From Collinsella sp. (lineage in GTDB: Bacteria > Actinomycetota > Coriobacteriia > Coriobacteriales > Coriobacteriaceae): a stretch of DNA of 64,000 nt. Of the stretch, positions 43,984 through 51,850 are shown in pieces. How positions within the stretch are numbered: the stretch's first letter is position 1; each line of letters begins with the position of its first letter. The position numbers and the translations under genes were made by a program. The DNA lies in contig DXLU01000031.1 of NCBI GenBank assembly GCA_019414565.1, positions 124,001 through 188,000 on the forward strand, in the 5' to 3' direction. The notes below the pieces were generated by a model, which was not told where the DNA came from, ran no database searches, and saw only the letters and a list, made by a program, of their open reading frames with translations.

Positions 43984-46719
43984 ATGCAGCGCGACGCATC
44001 GGACACTCGCGTCAATCCAGACCTCATCCTCAAGGCAATTGAGAAAGACGAGGCCGCCGATGACGCTCGAACCAGCCGGGGACACCTCAAGATTTTCTTT
44101 GGCTACGCTGCTGGCGCAGGCAAAACCTATGCGATGCTTCAAGCCGCCCACGCCGCCAAGCGGCGAGGTGTCGACGTCGTCGCGGGATACATCGAGCCGC
44201 ACGAACGTCCGGCAACTGCCCATCTTGCACAAGGGCTTGAGAACGTGCCCTGTAAACTCATCGAGCACAACGGCATTGCGCTCAGCGAGTTCGATCTAGA
44301 TGTGGCTATCGAGCGCGCCCCTCAGCTCATCCTTGTCGACGAGCTCGCCCATACGAATGCGCCGGGGTCTCGCCACGACAAACGCTATCAAGACGTCGAG
44401 GAACTTCTACATGCGGGCATCGACGTCTATACGACCGTAAACGTTCAGCATATCGAGAGCCTAAACGACATGGTTGCATCCATCACCGGCGTTGTCGTGA
44501 GCGAACGAATCCCCGACCGTATCTTCGATGATGCCGACCAGGTCGAGCTCGTCGACATAGAGCCCGAAGACCTACTTGAGCGCCTTCGCGCCGGCCTCGT
44601 CTACCGTCCCGCACAAGCCGACCGAGCGCAACAGCATTTTTTTACCGTCGAAAACCTCACCGCACTCCGAGAAATCGCGCTGCGCCGCTGTGCCGATCGC
44701 ACCGGCCACCTCACAGACGCCGCACGCGTGCTGGGAAACCGTGACTACTACACCAAGGAGCGTATCTTAGTCTGTGTCTCCCCGGCGCCGACCAATCCCC
44801 GCATCGTCCGTGCCGCCGCACGCATGGCGAAAGCGTTTCGCAGCGAGCTCGTCGCCCTGTTCGTAGAGAGCCCGCGCACGCAAGCCATGAGCGATGATGA
44901 GCGCGCCAAGCTTGCAGACAATATCGCCCTAGCCGAGCAGCTCGGAGCACATATGGAAACCGTCTATGGCGACGACGTCGCGTTTCAGATCTCCGAGTTC
45001 GCACGCCTGTCGGGTATTTCGAAGATCGTCATGGGGCGCACGGGCGAGCACAGCAGCGTCCGTCAGGCCCTCTTCGGCCGCAAATCTCTCGTAGAACAGC
45101 TCATAACATTCGCCCCGAACCTCGACATTTACATCATTCCAGACCAGTCGACTCCGCCCTCCCGACCCAAAGGACGCCGCCATGCGCTCGCCCTGCAGCC
45201 GCCCAGCAGCCGAAACGTGCTTCGCACGCTGGCCCTCTCTCTTGTCGCCACGGCGATCGGCACGGCTTTCCGCCATCTGGGATTTGCCGATTCCAGCATC
45301 ATATCCCTCTATATCCTCACGGCCCTGCTGACCGCCGTCACCACGACGGGGCGTATCTGCACGATCGTATCGAGCGTGCTCTCTGTAGTGCTTTACAACT
45401 TCTGCTTCGTAACGCCTCTGTTTTCGCTCGCCAGCTACGACCGAAGCTATCTGGTCACGTTCGGCATCATGTTCGCTACCGCTATGGTCGCCGGCGAGTT
45501 AACTGCGCGCATCGCCGACAATGCCCGTACCTCCGCCGAGAACGCATTCAAAACGCGCGTACTCCTCGAAACGAACCAGCTCTTACAGCAAGCCCATAGC
45601 GCGGAGGAGTGCGCCCGCGTCGCCATGAACCAACTCGTCAAACTGCTAAAACTCGACGTGGTCTTCTACCCCGCCGAACACGGCACGCTCGGCAAGGCGC
45701 TCTATGAGTCCGCTGGCACCGAAAACCGATCCGCGTCGCTGCTCACCGACTACGAGCGCGCCGTTGCAACCTGGACCTTCACCAACAACAAGCGCGCGGG
45801 CGCAAGCACGCGGACCCTGCCTGAGGCGCGCTGTCTCTACCTCGCGGTTCGCACCGGCGACAAGGTATTCGGTGTCATCGGCATCGCCCTGGAGGGGCGC
45901 GAGACCGAAGCCTTCGAGCATTCGATCGTCCTATCTATCGTAGGTGAATGCGCCTTGGCGCTCGAAAGTGACCGAGCGGCGCAAGAGCGCGAAGAGGCTG
46001 CGGTCTTGGCGAAAAACGAGCAGCTGCGCGCCAACCTTTTGCGCTCCATCGGCCACGATTTGAGGACACCCCTCACGGCTATATCCGGATCTGCGGCAAT
46101 CCTTCGGAAGAGCGACGAGAGGCTCAGCCTCGAACAACGCTGCGATCTTGCCGATGCCATCTACGATGACTCCCTCTGGCTTATCGATACCGTGGAGAAC
46201 CTCCTCGCCATCACACGCGTCGAGGACGGCACCATTCGCCTCAACCTCACATCCGAGCTCATCGACGAGGTCATCGAGGCCGCCCTCAGCCATGTCGCCC
46301 AAGCATCGCATGGACATGCCGTCACCATCGAGCACACTGACGACATCCTGCTGGTACGCGTCGACGTCCATCTCATCATGCAGGTGCTTACGAATCTCAT
46401 CATGAACGCCTTCAAATACACGCCCGAGGACTCGACTGTCATTGTCAGCGCACGTCGCGAGGGCGCGTTCGTCGTGGTGGACGTCGCGGACGATGGGCCG
46501 GGTGTGGCAGACTGCGACAAGCCTCATATCTTTGAGCGCTTCTTTACCTCAGGCAATACGCGGCCCGTGGATTCGCGTCGAAGCATCGGCCTTGGGCTGT
46601 CGCTCTGCCGCTCCATCGTGGAGGCGCATGGCGGCGTCATCGAAGTTCGCGACAACCACCCCCATGGGGCCGTCTTCCGTTTTACCCTGCCCGCTGAGGA
46701 GATCGAGATTCATGAATAA
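43984..46719 (+). CDS. kdpD: Osmosensitive K+ channel sensor histidine kinase
   Basis: A 911-residue sensor for low potassium. The N-terminal KdpD domain has the P-loop GYAAGAGKTYAM and LVDELAHTNAPGSRH. A USP-like domain follows (RILVCVSPAPTNPRIVRAA), then four membrane helices (about 405-500), a GAF-like domain, and the kinase core: SIGHDLRTPLTAI with the phospho-accepting His, the N box NLIMNAFKYTPEDS, DDGPGV and GLGLSLCRSIVEAHGG. The ATG at 43984 has AAAGG upstream. It overlaps kdpE by 8 bases and is divergent from kdpFABC. Confidence 0.97.
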   Translation: MQRDASDTRVNPDLILKAIEKDEAADDARTSRGHLKIFFGYAAGAGKTYAMLQAAHAAKRRGVDVVAGYIEPHERPATAHLAQGLENVPCKLIEHNGIALSEFDLDVAIERAPQLILVDELAHTNAPGSRHDKRYQDVEELLHAGIDVYTTVNVQHIESLNDMVASITGVVVSERIPDRIFDDADQVELVDIEPEDLLERLRAGLVYRPAQADRAQQHFFTVENLTALREIALRRCADRTGHLTDAARVLGNRDYYTKERILVCVSPAPTNPRIVRAAARMAKAFRSELVALFVESPRTQAMSDDERAKLADNIALAEQLGAHMETVYGDDVAFQISEFARLSGISKIVMGRTGEHSSVRQALFGRKSLVEQLITFAPNLDIYIIPDQSTPPSRPKGRRHALALQPPSSRNVLRTLALSLVATAIGTAFRHLGFADSSIISLYILTALLTAVTTTGRICTIVSSVLSVVLYNFCFVTPLFSLASYDRSYLVTFGIMFATAMVAGELTARIADNARTSAENAFKTRVLLETNQLLQQAHSAEECARVAMNQLVKLLKLDVVFYPAEHGTLGKALYESAGTENRSASLLTDYERAVATWTFTNNKRAGASTRTLPEARCLYLAVRTGDKVFGVIGIALEGRETEAFEHSIVLSIVGECALALESDRAAQEREEAAVLAKNEQLRANLLRSIGHDLRTPLTAISGSAAILRKSDERLSLEQRCDLADAIYDDSLWLIDTVENLLAITRVEDGTIRLNLTSELIDEVIEAALSHVAQASHGHAVTIEHTDDILLVRVDVHLIMQVLTNLIMNAFKYTPEDSTVIVSARREGAFVVVDVADDGPGVADCDKPHIFERFFTSGNTRPVDSRRSIGLGLSLCRSIVEAHGGVIEVRDNHPHGAVFRFTLPAEEIEIHE

Positions 46720-47416
46720 TGCCGCTAAGCCACGCATCCTCCTGGTCGAAGATGACCTGACCGTTCAAAACCTCGTTTCGACCGCGCTTGACCTCCACGG
46801 CTATGTCGTGAGCAAGGTTTGCAACGGCCAGGCCGCCATCATGGATGCGGTGTCGCACGGCCCCAGCCTCATCATGCTCGACCTCGGCCTTCCCGACATT
46901 GACGGTATCGAGGTCATCACGAAGATCCGAAGCTGGTCGGCAGTCCCCATTATCGTCATTTCGGCGCGCACCGAAGATTCCGACAAGATTGCAGCGCTTG
47001 ACGCCGGGGCAGACGACTACCTCACCAAGCCCTTTTCTGTGGATGAGTTGCTCGCGCGCGTCCGCGCGAATTTGAGGCGCTCCTCGATGGCGTCGAGTGA
47101 GTCGACAGAAGCGAGCACGTTCGACAACGGTCCGCTGCATATCGACTACGCCGCGGGATACGCGACGAAAGACGGACGCGAGCTCTCGCTCACCCCAACC
47201 GAGTACAAATTGCTCATCCTTCTGGCGAAAAACGTCGACAAGGTGCTCACCCACACCTTCATCACCCGCGAGATATGGGGCACGAGCTGGGACAGCGATC
47301 TGGCGAGCCTGCGCGTGTTCATGCGCACCCTGCGCAAGAAGATCGAGGCAGACCCCTCTCACCCTAAGATGATTCAGACGCACATGGGTGTCGGGTACCG
47401 CATGCAGCGTCTCTAG
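46712..47416 (+). CDS. kdpE: Response regulator of the kdp operon
   Basis: A 234-residue OmpR-type regulator. The receiver has the acidic pair in LLVEDD, the phospho-accepting Asp in SLIMLDLGLPDIDG, and the Lys in DYLTKPF. The winged helix is ELSLTPTEYKLLILLAKN, TREIWGTSW, THMGVGYRM. The ATG at 46712 lies inside the end of kdpD, with GAGGAG ten bases before it. It is expected to activate kdpFABC when KdpD signals potassium limitation. A family D hairpin follows the stop by 15 bp. Confidence 0.97.
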   Translation: MNNAAKPRILLVEDDLTVQNLVSTALDLHGYVVSKVCNGQAAIMDAVSHGPSLIMLDLGLPDIDGIEVITKIRSWSAVPIIVISARTEDSDKIAALDAGADDYLTKPFSVDELLARVRANLRRSSMASSESTEASTFDNGPLHIDYAAGYATKDGRELSLTPTEYKLLILLAKNVDKVLTHTFITREIWGTSWDSDLASLRVFMRTLRKKIEADPSHPKMIQTHMGVGYRMQRL

Positions 47417-47422
47417 CCCACC

Positions 47423-47500
47423 CCACAAAAAGTTGCAGTGGAATACGGAGTAGATAAGGCCTTTGACAGCCAAAACAGTCCGCATTTCACCGCAACTGAT
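47423..47500. repeat. GTTGCGGTGGAATACGGA hairpin, family D, copy 2
   Basis: Arms 47432-47449 and 47479-47496, with loop and flanks nearly identical to 39010-39084. It probably serves as the kdpDE terminator. Confidence 0.85.
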
Positions 47501-47552
47501 TTAACGATACCCAAAAATACTCTTCAGCTCGCCTCGCTCGCGCTCAAATGCG

Positions 47553-47590
47553 CAAAGCGCCCCGCGAACGAATGCCCGCGGGACGCTTTG
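47553..47590 (-). terminator. Hairpin after the FeoB-associated gene
   Basis: CAAAGCGCCCCGCG and CGCGGGACGCTTTG pair with one mismatch around a 10-base loop, 12 bp after the stop. The T run is poor. Confidence 0.6.
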
Positions 47591-47601
47591 ATGTCCGGGC
47601 C

Positions 47602-47802
47602 TTATTTGATACCGCGACCCAAGTCTTCGGCGATTTTGTCCACGCCCTTAAGTGCGGCGCAGGTCTTTTTGTTGGAGCAATGCCCCGTGCAAACGCCACC
47701 TTGAGCGCAGTCGGCGCAGGTGCCCTTGCGATAAATGCGCACGCACACGGCGACAAACGCAATGGCGATAACGGCCAGCACAACAATATCGATAGGTGCC
47801 AT
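47602..47802 (-). CDS. FeoB-associated Cys-rich membrane protein
   Basis: A 66-residue protein with an N-terminal membrane helix (IDIVVLAVIAIAFVAVCVRI) and a short cytosolic tail containing five cysteines (CADCAQGGVCTGHCSNKKTC). This is the family often encoded next to feoB and thought to assist ferrous iron transport or bind iron at the membrane. It lies downstream of feoB, on the same strand, beyond a terminator and family C copy 2. Confidence 0.85.
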   Translation of the reverse strand: MAPIDIVVLAVIAIAFVAVCVRIYRKGTCADCAQGGVCTGHCSNKKTCAALKGVDKIAEDLGRGIK

Positions 47803-47914
47803 AGCAAGCCTCCTCTAGTTAACCACCACTTACTTTACCCCATTCTCCACCTGCCAAAAAGGGACAGGTTTATTTTGGTCGTTTTTATCTGCGGAAACGC
47901 CACATCTTAACTTC

Positions 47915-47979
47915 TGGTGCAAGGGGGTCAGGTTACTTTGCACCAACCTGGTGCAGATAAACCTGACACCTTTGCACCA
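47915..47979. repeat. Nested GGTCAGGTT palindrome, family C, copy 2
   Basis: Nested pairs GGTGCAA/TTGCACC, GGTCAGGTT/AACCTGAC and GCACCA/TGGTGC form a compact branched or stepped hairpin. It is related to 36876-36940. A CCTGCCAAAAAGGGACAGG half-hairpin lies upstream at 47851-47873. Confidence 0.7.
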
Positions 47980-48012
47980 AAAAGCCCGAGTGTCGCTGGG
48001 ACACCCGGGCTC
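47979..48012 (-). terminator. feoB terminator
   Basis: GCCCGAGTGTC/GACACCCGGGC stem with a short loop at 47984-48010, followed on the minus strand by TTTTTGG. Confidence 0.8.
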
Positions 48013-48040
48013 GTGGAAAGGGGCTGATCCTTATTCGGAC

Positions 48041-50368
48041 TTAAGCGGAAACTGCAGCGGAAGCGGTGTTGGTCTCGTCCTCGTCGGTCCAAGCGTGCTT
48101 GGGCATGGGACGGAAGATCTGGAAGAGCATCGCAACCAGCAGAACGATGGCTACAACCGTCCAAATACCAAACTGGCCAAGGACAAGCAGGTTGTAGAAC
48201 TGGTTGATGAACAGGCCGATCACCCAGGCAAAGGCGCACTCGTAGCCGATGGCAATCGCGGTCCACTTGCCGGAGTCCATCTGGTTGCGGATAGTGCCCA
48301 TGGCGGCAAAGCACGGGGCGCACAGCAGGTTAAAGGCGCCAAAGGCAACGCAAGCGCCCATGGTGGGGAACATGCCCGCAAACGCGGTCCACAGGCTCGG
48401 GTCGGTCTCGGCGGCGTCGGCAACGGACAGCAGCGAGCCGGCGGTGGCGACGACGTTCTCCTTGGCGACAAGTCCAGAGACAGTCAGCGCGGTGGCCTGC
48501 CAGGTGCTAAAGCCGAGCGGGGCGAAGATCCAAGCGACCAGGTTGCCCAGCATGGCGAGCACGGAGTAGTCCATAAACTCCTCAGGGATGCCGTCCATCG
48601 CAGGCAGGAAGCCGAAGGAACCGTTGTAGCTACCAAAGTTGGAGAGGAACCAAACCACGACGGTGGACGCGAAGATGACCGTGCCGGCCTTCTTGATAAA
48701 GGCCCAGCAGCGCTCCCATACATGCAGCGCCCAAGAGCGGATTGCCGGGAAGTGATAGGCGGGAAGCTCCATAACGAACGGCGTCGGGCGACCGGCGAAG
48801 AGCTTGGTCTTCTTGAGCATGAGGCCCGAGGCGATGACGGCAAAGACGCCCAAGAAGTAGAACAGCGGGCTGATCCATGCGGCGGTGGTGGAAGAATCGC
48901 CGATGATGGAACCCATGAGCAGAGCGATGATCGGCAGCTTGGCGCCACAGGGAATGAACGTGGTGGTCATGACCGTCATGCGGCGGTCCTTCTCGTTCTC
49001 GATGGTCTTGGTGGCCATGACGCCGGGGACGCCGCAGCCCGAGGACACGAGCATGGGGATGAAGGACTTACCGGACAGGCCAAAGCGGCGGAACACGCGG
49101 TCCATGATGAAGGCGACGCGGGCCATGTAGCCGCAGTCCTCCAAGAAAGACAGCATCACGAACAGCAGGAACATCTGCGGCACGAAGCCGAAGATGGCGC
49201 CCAGACCGCCGACGATACCGTCACAGACCAGCGAATCGACCAGGCCACCGTCCTCGGTGCCGCCCGCCACAAGGGCATCGTGCACCACGGTGGTAATACC
49301 CGGAACATAGGGGCCGTACTGTGCCGGGTCGACCGAGTCGGCGGCGTCACCCGCAGCCTCGACAGCTGCGTCGTAGGCGTCGCGGCCCTGGCCGAGCACA
49401 TACCAACCGTCGGTGCCAAAGAGCTGGTCGTTGGTGAAGTCGGTCACCGTGCCGCCCAAGGTAGAGACGGCAATGTAGTACACGCAGAACATGATGACCA
49501 CAAAGATCGGCAGGCCCAAGATACGGTTGGTAACCACACGGTCGATCTTCTCGGAGGTGCTCATCTTGGCCGGAGCCTTGGTGAGGCACTCGTCGATGAT
49601 GTGGGCGATCACGCCGTAGCGCTCGCCGGTGATGATGGACTCGGCGTCGTCGTCGCAATCCTGCTCGCACTGGGCGACCAGCTGCTCGACGCGAGCGGCC
49701 TTCTCCTTAGTGAGGTTGATGAGCTTGCAGGCGTCCGCGTCGCGCTCGAACAGCTTGACGGCGTAGTAGCGACGCTTGTTGGCGGGAACGCTCGCCGGCA
49801 GATTGTTCTCGATGTGGTCCAGAACGTCCTCGATGGAGGAATCGAACTTGTGCTCCGGCACCTGGCCCTTGGAAGCAGCGGACTTCTTGACCTGCTCGAA
49901 CAGCTCCGTGATGCCCTTGTTCTTAAGAGCCGAGATCATCATGACCGGGCAGCCGAGCTTCTTGGAGAGCTTGTCCGTGTCGATCTTATCGCCGTTCTTC
50001 TCGACCAAGTCGGCCATGTTGAGGGCGACGACCACGGGCAGGCCGGTCTCGATAACCTGAAGCGCCAGGTACAGGTTGCGCTCGAGGTTGGTGGCATCGA
50101 CCACCTGGACGACGACATCGGGCTCGCCGCTCATGAGGTAGTCGCGCGAGCACTGCTCCTCGGGGCTGTAGGGGGAAAGCGAGTAGATGCCGGGGAGGTC
50201 CGTAATCGTGACGTTCTTGTCGCTTAGGAGCTTAGCTTCCTTTTTCTCAACCGTGACGCCGGGCCAGTTGCCAACGTAGCCGTTGGCGCCGGTGATCAGG
50301 TTGAAAAGCGTGGTCTTGCCGCAGTTGGGGTTACCCGCCAGCGCGACATGGATCTGAGAATCCGCCAT
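48041..50368 (-). CDS. feoB: Ferrous iron transporter FeoB
   Basis: A 775-residue membrane protein for Fe(II) uptake. The cytosolic G domain has G1 GNPNCGKTTLFN, G3 DLPGIYSLSPYSPEE, G4 NMAD and G5 SALKNKG. A helical spacer (about 160-270) is followed by the transport part with two Gate domains (CGVPGVMATKTIENEKDRRM near 420). The insertion around residues 315-350 is Asp/Ala-rich and external. The ATG at 50368 has AAGGA upstream. A DtxR-like dyad lies about 75 bp before it. It is part of a feoA-feoA-feoB cluster. Confidence 0.97.
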   Translation of the reverse strand: MADSQIHVALAGNPNCGKTTLFNLITGANGYVGNWPGVTVEKKEAKLLSDKNVTITDLPGIYSLSPYSPEEQCSRDYLMSGEPDVVVQVVDATNLERNLYLALQVIETGLPVVVALNMADLVEKNGDKIDTDKLSKKLGCPVMMISALKNKGITELFEQVKKSAASKGQVPEHKFDSSIEDVLDHIENNLPASVPANKRRYYAVKLFERDADACKLINLTKEKAARVEQLVAQCEQDCDDDAESIITGERYGVIAHIIDECLTKAPAKMSTSEKIDRVVTNRILGLPIFVVIMFCVYYIAVSTLGGTVTDFTNDQLFGTDGWYVLGQGRDAYDAAVEAAGDAADSVDPAQYGPYVPGITTVVHDALVAGGTEDGGLVDSLVCDGIVGGLGAIFGFVPQMFLLFVMLSFLEDCGYMARVAFIMDRVFRRFGLSGKSFIPMLVSSGCGVPGVMATKTIENEKDRRMTVMTTTFIPCGAKLPIIALLMGSIIGDSSTTAAWISPLFYFLGVFAVIASGLMLKKTKLFAGRPTPFVMELPAYHFPAIRSWALHVWERCWAFIKKAGTVIFASTVVVWFLSNFGSYNGSFGFLPAMDGIPEEFMDYSVLAMLGNLVAWIFAPLGFSTWQATALTVSGLVAKENVVATAGSLLSVADAAETDPSLWTAFAGMFPTMGACVAFGAFNLLCAPCFAAMGTIRNQMDSGKWTAIAIGYECAFAWVIGLFINQFYNLLVLGQFGIWTVVAIVLLVAMLFQIFRPMPKHAWTDEDETNTASAAVSA

Positions 50369-50443
50369 TCAATCCTTCTTCCTTGTGTGCCCGCGCTGCT
50401 TTCTCCGCGCAGGCTGGATAATGTGCTTCAAAGATGCTGCATT

Positions 50444-50463
50444 AAGTTAGAAAAACCTAACTT
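50444..50463 (-). promoter_or_regulatory. DtxR-like dyad before feoB
   Basis: AAGTTAG-AAAAAC-CTAACTT, a 7+6+7 dyad whose GTTAG/CTAAC core resembles DtxR/IdeR iron boxes. It lies between feoA and feoB. Assignment to an iron-dependent repressor is inferred from the genes served. Confidence 0.5.
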
Positions 50464-50491
50464 TATCTGCAGAAATATACGTCGCGAGCCC

Positions 50492-50713
50492 TTACTGGAC
50501 CTCGACGACGGCCGCCTCCTCCTTGCGGATGGAAAGCTCGTAGCCGCGCACGTTGATCTCGACCGGATCACCGAGCGGTGCAACCTTCACGACCTTGAAC
50601 GAAGTGCCCTTGATGAGCCCCAGGTCCATAAGGTGGCGGCGAAGCGCACCCTCACCGTGAAGCTTGACGATGGTGGAGCTCTCGCCCACCTTAACGTCAC
50701 CCAACGTCTTCAT
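50492..50713 (-). CDS. feoA: FeoA family protein
   Basis: A 73-residue SH3-like protein (TIVKLHGEGALRRHLMDLGL, VVKVAPLGDPVEINVRG, YELSIRKEEA). FeoA is a cytosolic partner needed by FeoB, possibly a modulator of its G domain. The ATG at 50713 has AAGAGG and a further GGGGG upstream. It lies between a second feoA and feoB, all on the minus strand. Confidence 0.94.
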   Translation of the reverse strand: MKTLGDVKVGESSTIVKLHGEGALRRHLMDLGLIKGTSFKVVKVAPLGDPVEINVRGYELSIRKEEAAVVEVQ

Positions 50714-50752
50714 CCTCTTGTCCCCCTTTCGGTTTTTATGAAATGCTGCGGA

Positions 50753-50995
50753 CTAACCGACGGTCATGATGTGCATGGCGACCTTGGTATCGATACCAAA
50801 GCGTGCGCCCAGCACGGTGACGATGATATTGGCACCACTCGAGCTCACCACGTGAACCTCACTGCCCTCGACAAAGCCGAGGTCCTTGAGGTGGTGCTTC
50901 ATGTCCTCATTGCCCTTTACACGAGACACGTGCACGGTTTCGCCCGCTTTCACCATCGAAAGCGGCATGGCCGGCATCTGCGGTCCGCAAGACAT
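50753..50995 (-). CDS. feoA: FeoA family protein, second copy
   Basis: An 80-residue FeoA paralogue with a short MSCGPQMPAMPL leader and the same fold (VSRVKGNEDMKHHLKDLGFV, EGSEVHVVSSSGANIIVTV, ARFGIDTKVAMHIM). Two feoA genes with one feoB is a common anaerobe arrangement. The ATG at 50995 has AGGAG upstream. It is the first gene of the feo operon, directly after a long dyad. Confidence 0.92.
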   Translation of the reverse strand: MSCGPQMPAMPLSMVKAGETVHVSRVKGNEDMKHHLKDLGFVEGSEVHVVSSSGANIIVTVLGARFGIDTKVAMHIMTVG

Positions 50996-51040
50996 GAGTG
51001 TGCTCCTAACGTCAGTTCGTCCTCAACATCGACGCAGCAA

Positions 51041-51090
51041 AAGTTAACCACGTCTATGTTCGCTACAGTAAACTAGCACGTGGTTAACTT
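51041..51090 (-). promoter_or_regulatory. 13-bp inverted repeat before the feo operon
   Basis: AAGTTAACCACGT (51041-51053) and ACGTGGTTAACTT (51078-51090) are perfect complements 24 bp apart. They share the AAGTTA start with the dyad before feoB. It may be a pair of half-sites for an iron-dependent repressor around the feoA promoter. Confidence 0.5.
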
Positions 51091-51142
51091 TTTGGAAAGG
51101 GTCCCTATTCAGTTTTCGAAAAAGTTTCCCATATGAAACAGG

Positions 51143-51171
51143 TGTGACAAGGGGACAGCCCCTTTGTCACA
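51143..51171 (-). terminator. GTGACAAGGGG hairpin after the HPr gene (family B variant)
   Basis: TGTGACAAGGGG-ACAG-CCCCTTTGTCACA, a nearly perfect stem starting 10 bp after the HPr-like stop. It shares the GGGACAG core with family B. A half copy lies at 4315-4333. Confidence 0.75.
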
Positions 51172-51180
51172 TTGTTGCGT

Positions 51181-51429
51181 TTAGAGGGAGAGGTTTCTGA
51201 TCGACGTGACACACGAGGCCTCGTCTACGCCCGAAATGCGGAAGATGATGTCCTCGCCGCACTCGCCGTAGAGAGCCATGAGCCCCATTACATCGCGGCC
51301 GTCGGTATGGCGATCGCCGATGCTGACCGATACGTTGCTACGATGCTTGGCAATTATGTCATAGAGCAGCGCAACCGGGCGGGCATGCAGTCCCAACGGA
51401 TCTTTAATCGTCTTTGTAAACTCGACCAT
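51181..51429 (-). CDS. HPr-like phosphocarrier protein with Asp46
   Basis: An 82-residue HPr-family protein (start ATG at 51429, GGGAGGGG three bases upstream). The phosphorylatable His15 is intact in LGLHARPVALL, so PEP-dependent phosphotransfer is possible. The regulatory site normally read as K-S46-IMG is here R45-D46-VMG: Asp replaces the Ser that HPr kinase phosphorylates, an apparent phosphomimetic. It may be a dedicated regulatory or constitutively down-tuned HPr rather than the main PTS carrier. No enzyme I gene is near. Confidence 0.88.
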   Translation of the reverse strand: MVEFTKTIKDPLGLHARPVALLYDIIAKHRSNVSVSIGDRHTDGRDVMGLMALYGECGEDIIFRISGVDEASCVTSIRNLSL

Positions 51430-51525
51430 GTCCCCTCCCACGGCATCGCACATTCGGCCGGCAAACCCAGCCACGTGGTAGTTATTGTAGCGTTAGATGC
51501 TTGTCGAGAGCTCCTCTGAACACCT

Positions 51526-51747
51526 CGTGGGCAAAAAGTGGCAAATATGAGTACTGTCACCAATTTAGTAGCAGCAAAATCGAGAGCAAATTGCCTCCTT
51601 TGAGCGATTCGAAGAGGTTGAAAGCCGTCAAACGCCCTTTAAAGGGGGTTATATAAATTGATTTTGAGCCCGTTTTTGCTCAGAACAGGCCGAAAAATAT
51701 GTCACCTCTTTTGCAACAGTACTCATATTTGGCATTTTTTGACCACG
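51526..51747. mobile_element. MITE-like element with 32-bp terminal inverted repeats
   Basis: 51526-51557 and 51716-51747 are inverted copies with three mismatches; the inner 15 bases (AAATATGAGTACTGT) are perfect. The 158 bp between are AT-rich and have no convincing gene. It fills most of the 420-bp gap between the HPr-like gene and the permease terminator. Confidence 0.6.
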
Positions 51748-51772
51748 GGGTCCAAAACCATGCCCCAAAACA

Positions 51773-51803
51773 CAAAAGGAGGGGCCTCGTAAGGCCCCTC
51801 CTT
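51773..51803 (-). terminator. Terminator of the APC permease gene
   Basis: AAGGAGGGGCCT/AGGCCCCTCCTT, a perfect 12-bp stem with a 4-base loop, followed on the minus strand by TTTTGTGTTTTGG. Confidence 0.88.
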
Positions 51804-51850
51804 AGGAAAGGGAATCGATTTATTCCACAGCTGTAGATTAATCCTAGCCG

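Noticed and set aside
47951..50227. A 758-codon open frame on the plus strand
   Set aside because: Mirror of feoB, with no domain or ribosome site and a composition typical of reverse-complement coding DNA.
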